Assembly (NCBI GenBank): GCA_030272155.1
Contig: CP126207.1
Span: 2,232,001-2,296,000 of the forward strand
DNA: 64,000 bases
Direction of reading: 5' to 3'
DNA from: Tetradesmus obliquus
Taxonomy: Eukaryota > Chlorophyta > Chlorophyceae > Sphaeropleales > Scenedesmaceae
Shown here: positions 52,273 to 64,000 of the stretch, in pieces
How the letters are laid out: each line of letters starts with the position of its first letter
Position numbering within the stretch: the first letter of the stretch is position 1
Made by a program: the position numbers and the translations under genes
The notes under the pieces: model-generated
Told to the model about the DNA's origin: nothing
Database searches by the model: none
The model's input: the letters and a program-made list of their open reading frames with translations, nothing else

Positions 52273-52865
52273 ATCGAGCCCCTGCATGGCATGGGTTTAG
52301 GGCTGTTGACGTGTGTTGCGAACCAGCAGCTCAGCCGCTGGTAATATTTGCAGTGATACAGCATCGAAGTTCGCAGTTTCTGACTACTATCACCGGATGT
52401 AAGCATCGCTGCACGCATAGCTTTGCCGTTGCCAAGTTTGACTCGGCATGATCTTACCACCTTGCTTGCTGTAGCGCGACAGGAATCCCTGATCACAACC
52501 GCGGAAATATACTATATGGCTTCAAATGTCGGATAGGAGCACGGCAGGAGCAGGAGGTCGGGCGAGGACGAGCAGGCATCACGCAATCGTGCAGCAGGTG
52601 AGGAGCAACAACCTGGCCAGACATCGATGTATTGCAACACGCATCCGCAGTTCAGAAGTGATATTTCAGTAGAACACACAGCGTGCTACCTAGCATGAGC
52701 ATTGCAGCTGTGCAGCATGCTGGCCAGAGCAGCAGCTGCGCCCTCCTGGCAGAACTGGTCTGCTGCATTTCAGCAGCAGCCAGGCTCTACACGATTTACT
52801 TATCAGCACCAGAACCTCCGCCAGTAACATACCATCTCTACTGTGCCATTGCCTCCTGCAGGCAC

Positions 52866-54280
52866 ATGTCAGGCATGGAGCATTGCTGCCAGGCACTCGG
52901 CAGCAGCAGCAGCGCGAGTGCCGCCAGCAGCTGTGGGTGCCAACACACCATGCCCATCAACAACCAAGACAATCACGTTGCAGCAGGTATGAAATGCATC
53001 CAGCATATGCAGTGCTGTCACTACACCACATCAGCTGTTGCAACAGCTTGCAGCAACCAAGTTGAACAGCAGCAGGCAACCCATCTGCATGAGTTGCGCA
53101 AGCAGTGCATGCACCAACCTCTACCTCAGGCCTGGTGGGGCATACAGCCCACCACTGTTAATGATTGCCTGGTAGGTTGCTGGGAGGCTATCAATATCAG
53201 CCTGGACAGAAGCAGCTGGGTAGGCAAAGAACAATTCCACCAACTTGGCTATGCACTCCTTGTCATTGGGCTTGTTGTTCCAGCGCGCATAACGCCAGGC
53301 TGTCATTGCCTGGGTCAGGTATGCATGCACATGCTCCACTACCTTGTGCATGTCAGGACTCAGGGCTGGCAAACTCAAAAGCCTGCCTGCAGGCCAGATG
53401 CCTAGCGACGCAAGCTCAGCCTTGGTGTGGGCTGTGCTGTTGTCCTGTGACAGCAGCCAGGGCGCGTGGCGCTGCAAACCCAGGCGTTCTGAGATGGTGT
53501 CCAGGTTGAGGTTGAGGTCCCAGATGCAATCCTCATACTCATCAGCTGTCATGCCTGTTGCCTCCTCATTTGTGGTGGTCTGCAGGTACCAGCAGCAGTG
53601 CAGGCAGCAGCACAGCAGCAGCGGCACGCGGCGGCAGGCCCAGGGGGAAGTTTAGCAAGGAGGCTGAACAGCTGTATAAGCCAGAATTAAACTACATGCT
53701 GCTGAAGGACCAAGCAGCATACAGCACCCTCAAGCTTGTGTTCAAGTGCAAGTGCTGCAACAGGAAGCACACAAGGCTGCTGGCACTGCAAACAGCATCC
53801 CGTGGCCAGCAGCCATTCGCATGCCACGTGTGCACGCGCAGGGGCAGCAAGCATGAGAGGTTGCTGTATCAATTGCTGGACCAGTCTGCAGCTGTTGACT
53901 GCTATGCTGTTGAGGCAGTTGCTATTAGCAAGAAGATACAGCTGCAGGTAGCTGGCAGCAGCAAGGGGCTGTGGCTGAACCGGCACAAGTGGGATGCCAT
54001 GCTGCTGAAGCCACACAGCTTGCTGATTGAGGTTCAAGGGGAGCAACACATAGATACAGAGGATGGCAGGCGCAACAACCGGGGTGACACGCTGGCAATC
54101 AGGCAAGCCAAGGATGAGGCACTGGCAACAGCAGCACTGGCCTTTGGGTTCAGTGTGCTGTGGCTTCACGCGGGTGCTGCTGATGACCCGTGCGGCCGCG
54201 CCGTGCGCTGGGCAGCAGCTCTGCAGCAGGCGGTGCAGCACGTTACTGCTGGCAGGCCCCCCAAGCTGTTCATGGCATGA
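52866..54280 (+). CDS. Nuclease, unit 16
   Basis: Exons 52866-52986 (inferred) and 53586-54280; intact. Confidence 0.6.
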
Positions 54281-55033
54281 ACTCACCCGGTAAGCACAGC
54301 CCTCCCTGTCCCATGGCATGCCAGTTGTGCCTGTGAAGAACTTGATCCACACAGGCCCCAGCTGGTAGTTGACGCCAATGATGTACTTCAGCTTGATCGT
54401 CTTGCGGTTGCGCGTGAGCCGTGGCATGCTCCAGGCAAAGTCCTCTGCATCGCTGCTATACCAGCCCCTGGTGCAGCATTGGCTGAGGCACATCACCTTT
54501 TCATCCACATACACCACCCAAGGCTTCTGCTCCTCAAACACCTGCAGCTTCTCACCACACGATGTCACCCTGTCCCGCTTGTGCTGCGCGTCCAGGTAGG
54601 GCCGGTTGCGCACCTTGCCATACTGGAAGTGCGGGTCAATCTGCCTCATGTGCCTGGTCAGGGTCTCGCCGGAGACGCCAGCGGCTGTGATGATGTCACG
54701 CACCACGGGGTTGGTTGTCATGAGCGCGTGTACCGACTCGTACGGCCGCGGCCTGCCTGCTGCATACCAGTTGAGGCATTCAGCATAGCATGTGTGCGTC
54801 TGAGCATCAGTCAGTTTTGGCGGACGGCCGCTGCCTGACTCAGGGACGACAATGTTGCCGTCAACATCCATGCGCGGGCCCCAAATCCGCATGTATTGCA
54901 GTGGATTAGAGGGCACAGGCAGGCCTGCGTCCTCTAGCATGGTGCGCATGGCCGCTGTGGCTGCATTGACATTGCCCCTGTTGGCCCTGTATGCAAGGCC
55001 AGCGGCAGCCTCCAGGCCGACTGTCAAGGTCAT
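53121..55033 (-). CDS. Transposase, unit 16
   Basis: Exons 55033-54287 and 53579-53121; intact. Confidence 0.8.
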
Positions 55034-55221
55034 GTTCTGCAGTTACAGTACAAACCCTAGTCAGTGGTGAACCTTGGACATGAGCAGTAGTGACGCCGGC
55101 GGTGCTTGGTTGAGGGTGCGGCTTGGCTGTGCAGACGGCATTAGCATGCTATGTCATTGTGTAGCACTGTATTGTGAATGCAGTATTGTCTGTTGAGTAA
55201 TCATGAATATTTAATTGAAGT

Positions 55222-55936
55222 CACTGGGTCTCATAAAGATTCTCGCCTCGTACATGCAGGTACATAGTCAAGATCCGTATGCATCTATTGGTGTGCTCAG
55301 ATTGTGCGCAGCCTGCGTGCATGTCCAGAAAACCGAGTTTACGTATGTCCCTGGGCGCCCTAAGAAACTGCGGGGATTTGCGTGTTTTGGCCCTGCTGTG
55401 CTGCTTCGAGTGAAACATAAAAAGTATGCTTGCATCTGACAGCAGCAGCAGGGCTGACCATGCACTGTGGGCTTGTGTGTGCTTCTGTGATGGCATTACA
55501 TTGCTGGTGTGCACTCGTGATGTTCGCCCTGCCTGGCTTTGCTACTTGCAAATAACGCGTTTTGTGCATCTCGATAATTTGGGTGTGACACAGTGATGCA
55601 GCGCGCTGCAGCAGCAGCCCAGCTGGCCCACCTGCTGCCTGCAACCAGCTCCTGGCCCCTTGCTGTGCTGATGTGTGCTGTTGGCAGCCTTGCCCCAAGT
55701 ACCGTTTTCGTTGCTGTTCTGTGCGGAAGTTACATGTGCTGAAAAGCAGTACTTCTGGGGGGTCGACAGCAGCAGCAGCACGCAGCACAGCAGGAGTGCA
55801 TGCATTCAGCCTCTTCAGCCCTGCATTGTGTGCCTGTGGTAACCGTCCTTACACGTACGAGTTTGCGATTGATACTGTTGCAACTCAGATACTTGGCAGG
55901 CAAAAGGCCCTGTGAGAATGAATATGAGACCCAGTG
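55222..55936. mobile_element. CACTA-like element, unit 16
   Basis: Intact 715-bp copy; the element is present again after the two empty units. Confidence 0.78.
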
Positions 55937-56532
55937 AGTATCGAGCCCCTGCATGGCATGGGTTTAGGGCTGTTGACGTGTGTTGCGAACCAGCAGCTCA
56001 GCCGCTGGTAATATTTGCAGTGATACAGCATCGAAGTTCGCAGTTTCTGACTACTATCACCGGATGTAAGCATCGCTGCACGCATAGCTTTGCCGTTGCC
56101 AAGTTTGACTCGGCATGATCTTACCACCTTGCTTGCTGTAGCGCGACAGGAATCCCTGATCACAACCGCGGAAATATACTATATGGCTTCAAATGTCGGA
56201 TAGGAGCACGGCAGGAGCAGGAGGTCGGGCGAGGACGAGCAGGCATCACGCAATCGTGCAGCAGGTGAGGAGCAACAACCTGGCCAGACATCGATGTATT
56301 GCAACACGCATCCGCAGTTCAGAAGTGATATTTCAGTAGAACACACAGCGTGCTACCTAGCATGAGCATTGCAGCTGTGCAGCATGCTGGCCAGAGCAGC
56401 AGCTGCGCCCTCCTGGCAGAACTGGTCTGCTGCATTTCAGCAGCAGCCAGGCTCTACACGATTTACTTATCAGCACCAGAACCTCCGCCAGTAACATACC
56501 ATCTCTACTGTGCCATTGCCTCCTGCAGGCAC

Positions 56533-57947
56533 ATGTCAGGCATGGAGCATTGCTGCCAGGCACTCGGCAGCAGCAGCAGCGCGAGTGCCGCCAGCAGCTG
56601 TGGGTGCCAACACACCATGCCCATCAACAACCAAGACAATCACGTTGCAGCAGGTATGAAATGCATCCAGCATATGCAGTGCTGTCACTACACCACATCA
56701 GCTGTTGCAACAGCTTGCAGCAACCAAGTTGAACAGCAGCAGGCAACCCATCTGCATGAGTTGCGCAAGCAGTGCATGCACCAACCTCTACCTCAGGCCT
56801 GGTGGGGCATACAGCCCACCACTGTTAATGATTGCCTGGTAGGTTGCTGGGAGGCTATCAATATCAGCCTGGACAGAAGCAGCTGGGTAGGCAAAGAACA
56901 ATTCCACCAACTTGGCTATGCACTCCTTGTCATTGGGCTTGTTGTTCCAGCGCGCATAACGCCAGGCTGTCATTGCCTGGGTCAGGTATGCATGCACATG
57001 CTCCACTACCTTGTGCATGTCAGGACTCAGGGCTGGCAAACTCAAAAGCCTGCCTGCAGGCCAGATGCCTAGCGACGCAAGCTCAGCCTTGGTGTGGGCT
57101 GTGCTGTTGTCCTGTGACAGCAGCCAGGGCGCGTGGCGCTGCAAACCCAGGCGTTCTGAGATGGTGTCCAGGTTGAGGTTGAGGTCCCAGATGCAATCCT
57201 CATACTCATCAGCTGTCATGCCTGTTGCCTCCTCATTTGTGGTGGTCTGCAGGTACCAGCAGCAGTGCAGGCAGCAGCACAGCAGCAGCGGCACGCGGCG
57301 GCAGGCCCAGGGGGAAGTTTAGCAAGGAGGCTGAACAGCTGTATAAGCCAGAATTAAACTACATGCTGCTGAAGGACCAAGCAGCATACAGCACCCTCAA
57401 GCTTGTGTTCAAGTGCAAGTGCTGCAACAGGAAGCACACAAGGCTGCTGGCACTGCAAACAGCATCCCGTGGCCAGCAGCCATTCGCATGCCACGTGTGC
57501 ACGCGCAGGGGCAGCAAGCATGAGAGGTTGCTGTATCAATTGCTGGACCAGTCTGCAGCTGTTGACTGCTATGCTGTTGAGGCAGTTGCTATTAGCAAGA
57601 AGATACAGCTGCAGGTAGCTGGCAGCAGCAAGGGGCTGTGGCTGAACCGGCACAAGTGGGATGCCATGCTGCTGAAGCCACACAGCTTGCTGATTGAGGT
57701 TCAAGGGGAGCAACACATAGATACAGAGGATGGCAGGCGCAACAACCGGGGTGACACGCTGGCAATCAGGCAAGCCAAGGATGAGGCACTGGCAACAGCA
57801 GCACTGGCCTTTGGGTTCAGTGTGCTGTGGCTTCACGCGGGTGCTGCTGATGACCCGTGCGGCCGCGCCGTGCGCTGGGCAGCAGCTCTGCAGCAGGCGG
57901 TGCAGCACGTTACTGCTGGCAGGCCCCCCAAGCTGTTCATGGCATGA
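56533..57947 (+). CDS. Nuclease, unit 17
   Basis: Exons 56533-56653 (inferred) and 57253-57947; intact. Confidence 0.6.
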
Positions 57948-58700
57948 ACTCACCCGGTAAGCACAGCCCTCCCTGTCCCATGGCATGCCAGTTGTGCCTG
58001 TGAAGAACTTGATCCACACAGGCCCCAGCTGGTAGTTGACGCCAATGATGTACTTCAGCTTGATCGTCTTGCGGTTGCGCGTGAGCCGTGGCATGCTCCA
58101 GGCAAAGTCCTCTGCATCGCTGCTATACCAGCCCCTGGTGCAGCATTGGCTGAGGCACATCACCTTTTCATCCACATACACCACCCAAGGCTTCTGCTCC
58201 TCAAACACCTGCAGCTTCTCACCACACGATGTCACCCTGTCCCGCTTGTGCTGCGCGTCCAGGTAGGGCCGGTTGCGCACCTTGCCATACTGGAAGTGCG
58301 GGTCAATCTGCCTCATGTGCCTGGTCAGGGTCTCGCCGGAGACGCCAGCGGCTGTGATGATGTCACGCACCACGGGGTTGGTTGTCATGAGCGCGTGTAC
58401 CGACTCGTACGGCCGCGGCCTGCCTGCTGCATACCAGTTGAGGCATTCAGCATAGCATGTGTGCGTCTGAGCATCAGTCAGTTTTGGCGGACGGCCGCTG
58501 CCTGACTCAGGGACGACAATGTTGCCGTCAACATCCATGCGCGGGCCCCAAATCCGCATGTATTGCAGTGGATTAGAGGGCACAGGCAGGCCTGCGTCCT
58601 CTAGCATGGTGCGCATGGCCGCTGTGGCTGCATTGACATTGCCCCTGTTGGCCCTGTATGCAAGGCCAGCGGCAGCCTCCAGGCCGACTGTCAAGGTCAT
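56788..58700 (-). CDS. Transposase, unit 17
   Basis: Exons 58700-57954 and 57246-56788; intact. Confidence 0.8.
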
Positions 58701-58888
58701 GTTCTGCAGTTACAGTACAAACCCTAGTCAGTGGTGAACCTTGGACATGAGCAGTAGTGACGCCGGCGGTGCTTGGTTGAGGGTGCGGCTTGGCTGTGCA
58801 GACGGCATTAGCATGCTATGTCATTGTGTAGCACTGTATTGTGAATGCAGTATTGTCTGTTGAGTAATCATGAATATTTAATTGAAGT

Positions 58889-59603
58889 CACTGGGTCTCA
58901 TAAAGATTCTCGCCTCGTACATGCAGGTACATAGTCAAGATCCGTATGCATCTATTGGTGTGCTCAGATTGTGCGCAGCCTGCGTGCATGTCCAGAAAAC
59001 CGAGTTTACGTATGTCCCTGGGCGCCCTAAGAAACTGCGGGGATTTGCGTGTTTTGGCCCTGCTGTGCTGCTTCGAGTGAAACATAAAAAGTATGCTTGC
59101 ATCTGACAGCAGCAGCAGGGCTGACCATGCACTGTGGGCTTGTGTGTGCTTCTGTGATGGCATTACATTGCTGGTGTGCACTCGTGATGTTCGCCCTGCC
59201 TGGCTTTGCTACTTGCAAATAACGCGTTTTGTGCATCTCGATAATTTGGGTGTGACACAGTGATGCAGCGCGCTGCAGCAGCAGCCCAGCTGGCCCACCT
59301 GCTGCCTGCAACCAGCTCCTGGCCCCTTGCTGTGCTGATGTGTGCTGTTGGCAGCCTTGCCCCAAGTACCGTTTTCGTTGCTGTTCTGTGCGGAAGTTAC
59401 ATGTGCTGAAAAGCAGTACTTCTGGGGGGTCGACAGCAGCAGCAGCACGCAGCACAGCAGGAGTGCATGCATTCAGCCTCTTCAGCCCTGCATTGTGTGC
59501 CTGTGGTAACCGTCCTTACACGTACGAGTTTGCGATTGATACTGTTGCAACTCAGATACTTGGCAGGCAAAAGGCCCTGTGAGAATGAATATGAGACCCA
59601 GTG
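58889..59603. mobile_element. CACTA-like element, unit 17
   Basis: Intact 715-bp copy with AGT flanks. Confidence 0.78.
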
Positions 59604-60199
59604 AGTATCGAGCCCCTGCATGGCATGGGTTTAGGGCTGTTGACGTGTGTTGCGAACCAGCAGCTCAGCCGCTGGTAATATTTGCAGTGATACAGCATCG
59701 AAGTTCGCAGTTTCTGACTACTATCACCGGATGTAAGCATCGCTGCACGCATAGCTTTGCCGTTGCCAAGTTTGACTCGGCATGATCTTACCACCTTGCT
59801 TGCTGTAGCGCGACAGGAATCCCTGATCACAACCGCGGAAATATACTATATGGCTTCAAATGTCGGATAGGAGCACGGCAGGAGCAGGAGGTCGGGCGAG
59901 GACGAGCAGGCATCACGCAATCGTGCAGCAGGTGAGGAGCAACAACCTGGCCAGACATCGATGTATTGCAACACGCATCCGCAGTTCAGAAGTGATATTT
60001 CAGTAGAACACACAGCGTGCTACCTAGCATGAGCATTGCAGCTGTGCAGCATGCTGGCCAGAGCAGCAGCTGCGCCCTCCTGGCAGAACTGGTCTGCTGC
60101 ATTTCAGCAGCAGCCAGGCTCTACACGATTTACTTATCAGCACCAGAACCTCCGCCAGTAACATACCATCTCTACTGTGCCATTGCCTCCTGCAGGCAC

Positions 60200-61614
60200 A
60201 TGTCAGGCATGGAGCATTGCTGCCAGGCACTCGGCAGCAGCAGCAGCGCGAGTGCCGCCAGCAGCTGTGGGTGCCAACACACCATGCCCATCAACAACCA
60301 AGACAATCACGTTGCAGCAGGTATGAAATGCATCCAGCATATGCAGTGCTGTCACTACACCACATCAGCTGTTGCAACAGCTTGCAGCAACCAAGTTGAA
60401 CAGCAGCAGGCAACCCATCTGCATGAGTTGCGCAAGCAGTGCATGCACCAACCTCTACCTCAGGCCTGGTGGGGCATACAGCCCACCACTGTTAATGATT
60501 GCCTGGTAGGTTGCTGGGAGGCTATCAATATCAGCCTGGACAGAAGCAGCTGGGTAGGCAAAGAACAATTCCACCAACTTGGCTATGCACTCCTTGTCAT
60601 TGGGCTTGTTGTTCCAGCGCGCATAACGCCAGGCTGTCATTGCCTGGGTCAGGTATGCATGCACATGCTCCACTACCTTGTGCATGTCAGGACTCAGGGC
60701 TGGCAAACTCAAAAGCCTGCCTGCAGGCCAGATGCCTAGCGACGCAAGCTCAGCCTTGGTGTGGGCTGTGCTGTTGTCCTGTGACAGCAGCCAGGGCGCG
60801 TGGCGCTGCAAACCCAGGCGTTCTGAGATGGTGTCCAGGTTGAGGTTGAGGTCCCAGATGCAATCCTCATACTCATCAGCTGTCATGCCTGTTGCCTCCT
60901 CATTTGTGGTGGTCTGCAGGTACCAGCAGCAGTGCAGGCAGCAGCACAGCAGCAGCGGCACGCGGCGGCAGGCCCAGGGGGAAGTTTAGCAAGGAGGCTG
61001 AACAGCTGTATAAGCCAGAATTAAACTACATGCTGCTGAAGGACCAAGCAGCATACAGCACCCTCAAGCTTGTGTTCAAGTGCAAGTGCTGCAACAGGAA
61101 GCACACAAGGCTGCTGGCACTGCAAACAGCATCCCGTGGCCAGCAGCCATTCGCATGCCACGTGTGCACGCGCAGGGGCAGCAAGCATGAGAGGTTGCTG
61201 TATCAATTGCTGGACCAGTCTGCAGCTGTTGACTGCTATGCTGTTGAGGCAGTTGCTATTAGCAAGAAGATACAGCTGCAGGTAGCTGGCAGCAGCAAGG
61301 GGCTGTGGCTGAACCGGCACAAGTGGGATGCCATGCTGCTGAAGCCACACAGCTTGCTGATTGAGGTTCAAGGGGAGCAACACATAGATACAGAGGATGG
61401 CAGGCGCAACAACCGGGGTGACACGCTGGCAATCAGGCAAGCCAAGGATGAGGCACTGGCAACAGCAGCACTGGCCTTTGGGTTCAGTGTGCTGTGGCTT
61501 CACGCGGGTGCTGCTGATGACCCGTGCGGCCGCGCCGTGCGCTGGGCAGCAGCTCTGCAGCAGGCGGTGCAGCACGTTACTGCTGGCAGGCCCCCCAAGC
61601 TGTTCATGGCATGA
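60200..61614 (+). CDS. Nuclease, unit 18
   Basis: Exons 60200-60320 (inferred) and 60920-61614; intact. Confidence 0.6.
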
Positions 61615-62367
61615 ACTCACCCGGTAAGCACAGCCCTCCCTGTCCCATGGCATGCCAGTTGTGCCTGTGAAGAACTTGATCCACACAGGCCCCAGCTGGT
61701 AGTTGACGCCAATGATGTACTTCAGCTTGATCGTCTTGCGGTTGCGCGTGAGCCGTGGCATGCTCCAGGCAAAGTCCTCTGCATCGCTGCTATACCAGCC
61801 CCTGGTGCAGCATTGGCTGAGGCACATCACCTTTTCATCCACATACACCACCCAAGGCTTCTGCTCCTCAAACACCTGCAGCTTCTCACCACACGATGTC
61901 ACCCTGTCCCGCTTGTGCTGCGCGTCCAGGTAGGGCCGGTTGCGCACCTTGCCATACTGGAAGTGCGGGTCAATCTGCCTCATGTGCCTGGTCAGGGTCT
62001 CGCCGGAGACGCCAGCGGCTGTGATGATGTCACGCACCACGGGGTTGGTTGTCATGAGCGCGTGTACCGACTCGTACGGCCGCGGCCTGCCTGCTGCATA
62101 CCAGTTGAGGCATTCAGCATAGCATGTGTGCGTCTGAGCATCAGTCAGTTTTGGCGGACGGCCGCTGCCTGACTCAGGGACGACAATGTTGCCGTCAACA
62201 TCCATGCGCGGGCCCCAAATCCGCATGTATTGCAGTGGATTAGAGGGCACAGGCAGGCCTGCGTCCTCTAGCATGGTGCGCATGGCCGCTGTGGCTGCAT
62301 TGACATTGCCCCTGTTGGCCCTGTATGCAAGGCCAGCGGCAGCCTCCAGGCCGACTGTCAAGGTCAT
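60455..62367 (-). CDS. Transposase, unit 18
   Basis: Exons 62367-61621 and 60913-60455; intact. Last complete transposase in the window. Confidence 0.8.
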
Positions 62368-62555
62368 GTTCTGCAGTTACAGTACAAACCCTAGTCAGTG
62401 GTGAACCTTGGACATGAGCAGTAGTGACGCCGGCGGTGCTTGGTTGAGGGTGCGGCTTGGCTGTGCAGACGGCATTAGCATGCTATGTCATTGTGTAGCA
62501 CTGTATTGTGAATGCAGTATTGTCTGTTGAGTAATCATGAATATTTAATTGAAGT

Positions 62556-63270
62556 CACTGGGTCTCATAAAGATTCTCGCCTCGTACATGCAGGTACATA
62601 GTCAAGATCCGTATGCATCTATTGGTGTGCTCAGATTGTGCGCAGCCTGCGTGCATGTCCAGAAAACCGAGTTTACGTATGTCCCTGGGCGCCCTAAGAA
62701 ACTGCGGGGATTTGCGTGTTTTGGCCCTGCTGTGCTGCTTCGAGTGAAACATAAAAAGTATGCTTGCATCTGACAGCAGCAGCAGGGCTGACCATGCACT
62801 GTGGGCTTGTGTGTGCTTCTGTGATGGCATTACATTGCTGGTGTGCACTCGTGATGTTCGCCCTGCCTGGCTTTGCTACTTGCAAATAACGCGTTTTGTG
62901 CATCTCGATAATTTGGGTGTGACACAGTGATGCAGCGCGCTGCAGCAGCAGCCCAGCTGGCCCACCTGCTGCCTGCAACCAGCTCCTGGCCCCTTGCTGT
63001 GCTGATGTGTGCTGTTGGCAGCCTTGCCCCAAGTACCGTTTTCGTTGCTGTTCTGTGCGGAAGTTACATGTGCTGAAAAGCAGTACTTCTGGGGGGTCGA
63101 CAGCAGCAGCAGCACGCAGCACAGCAGGAGTGCATGCATTCAGCCTCTTCAGCCCTGCATTGTGTGCCTGTGGTAACCGTCCTTACACGTACGAGTTTGC
63201 GATTGATACTGTTGCAACTCAGATACTTGGCAGGCAAAAGGCCCTGTGAGAATGAATATGAGACCCAGTG
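62556..63270. mobile_element. CACTA-like element, unit 18
   Basis: Intact 715-bp copy with AGT flanks. Confidence 0.78.
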
Positions 63271-63866
63271 AGTATCGAGCCCCTGCATGGCATGGGTTTA
63301 GGGCTGTTGACGTGTGTTGCGAACCAGCAGCTCAGCCGCTGGTAATATTTGCAGTGATACAGCATCGAAGTTCGCAGTTTCTGACTACTATCACCGGATG
63401 TAAGCATCGCTGCACGCATAGCTTTGCCGTTGCCAAGTTTGACTCGGCATGATCTTACCACCTTGCTTGCTGTAGCGCGACAGGAATCCCTGATCACAAC
63501 CGCGGAAATATACTATATGGCTTCAAATGTCGGATAGGAGCACGGCAGGAGCAGGAGGTCGGGCGAGGACGAGCAGGCATCACGCAATCGTGCAGCAGGT
63601 GAGGAGCAACAACCTGGCCAGACATCGATGTATTGCAACACGCATCCGCAGTTCAGAAGTGATATTTCAGTAGAACACACAGCGTGCTACCTAGCATGAG
63701 CATTGCAGCTGTGCAGCATGCTGGCCAGAGCAGCAGCTGCGCCCTCCTGGCAGAACTGGTCTGCTGCATTTCAGCAGCAGCCAGGCTCTACACGATTTAC
63801 TTATCAGCACCAGAACCTCCGCCAGTAACATACCATCTCTACTGTGCCATTGCCTCCTGCAGGCAC

Positions 63867-63987
63867 ATGTCAGGCATGGAGCATTGCTGCCAGGCACTCG
63901 GCAGCAGCAGCAGCGCGAGTGCCGCCAGCAGCTGTGGGTGCCAACACACCATGCCCATCAACAACCAAGACAATCACGTTGCAGCAG
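63867..63987 (+). CDS. Nuclease, next copy: inferred 5' exon only
   Basis: ATG at 63867 and donor CAG|GTATGA after 63987; the main exon lies beyond the window end. Confidence 0.4.
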
Positions 63988-64000
63988 GTATGAAATGCAT

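Larger units (their letters stand above)
1..64000. repeat. Tandem array of a 3,667-bp two-gene unit
   Basis: Every recognisable frame recurs at 3,667-bp spacing through the whole window with the same translation. There are 17 full units and 3,083 bp of an eighteenth; the array continues beyond both ends. Most units are 3,667 bp, unit 11 is 3,669 bp, and units 14 and 15 are 2,955 bp. The phase used here starts at the window's first base and is arbitrary: it falls inside a CTGCAG splice acceptor, not at a biological end. Each unit holds one transposase, one nuclease gene and, in all but two units, a CACTA-like element. No single-copy host sequence is present, so the genomic location cannot be told. 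Confidence 0.97.

Noticed and set aside
1..64000. CRISPR array or simple satellite
   Set aside because: The period is 3.67 kb with protein-coding content and no spacers.
1..64000. tRNA, rRNA or other RNA genes
   Set aside because: I saw no cloverleaf-like or rRNA-like sequence within a unit.

Overview
The window is a single head-to-tail tandem array. A unit of 3,667 bp recurs from the first base to the last (17 complete units plus 3,083 bp of an eighteenth) and runs off both ends. Constant spacing and identical translations show the units to be essentially identical. The departures I found are a 2-bp GT insertion in unit 11 and the loss of the same 712 bp from units 14 and 15. Unit starts, using the window's first base as phase, are 1, 3668, 7335, 11002, 14669, 18336, 22003, 25670, 29337, 33004, 36671 (3,669 bp), 40340, 44007, 47674 (2,955 bp), 50629 (2,955 bp), 53584, 57251 and 60918 (partial).

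The DNA looks eukaryotic and nuclear. Good spliceosomal donors and acceptors join reading frames in phase, there are no bacterial-style operons, and the coding is rich in GCA/CAG-type triplets. CAG-rich sequence of this kind with a CACTA-like transposon would fit a green alga (chlorophyte), but that placement is a guess from style, not from a marker gene.

Each unit carries two recognisable genes on opposite strands. On the minus strand is a Tc1/mariner-type DDE transposase (401 aa, two coding exons, catalytic D177, D295, E331, spacing DD35E). On the plus strand is a zinc-ribbon protein with a Vsr/EDxHD-like nuclease domain (main exon 230 aa; 271 aa in the spliced model). The genes interlock. 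The 707-bp transposase intron consists almost entirely of the main nuclease exon read on the other strand, and the 599-bp nuclease intron contains the whole last transposase exon. The two exons are separated only by a CTGCAG palindrome, which serves as 3' splice site on both strands.

Upstream of the transposase, in what is probably its 5'UTR intron, sits a 715-bp non-autonomous CACTA/EnSpm-like element (CACTG...CAGTG ends, imperfect 25-bp inverted repeats, 3-bp AGT target duplication). It is present in 16 of 18 units. Units 14 and 15 have lost it and keep both AGT copies with CTG between them, an excision footprint. A near-symmetrical TATA-like sequence between the 5' ends of the two genes could be a bidirectional promoter that exists only when units are joined head to tail or circularised.

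The possibly undescribed system here is the pair itself: a transposase and a homing-type nuclease, each in an intron of the other, amplified together as a very young tandem array.
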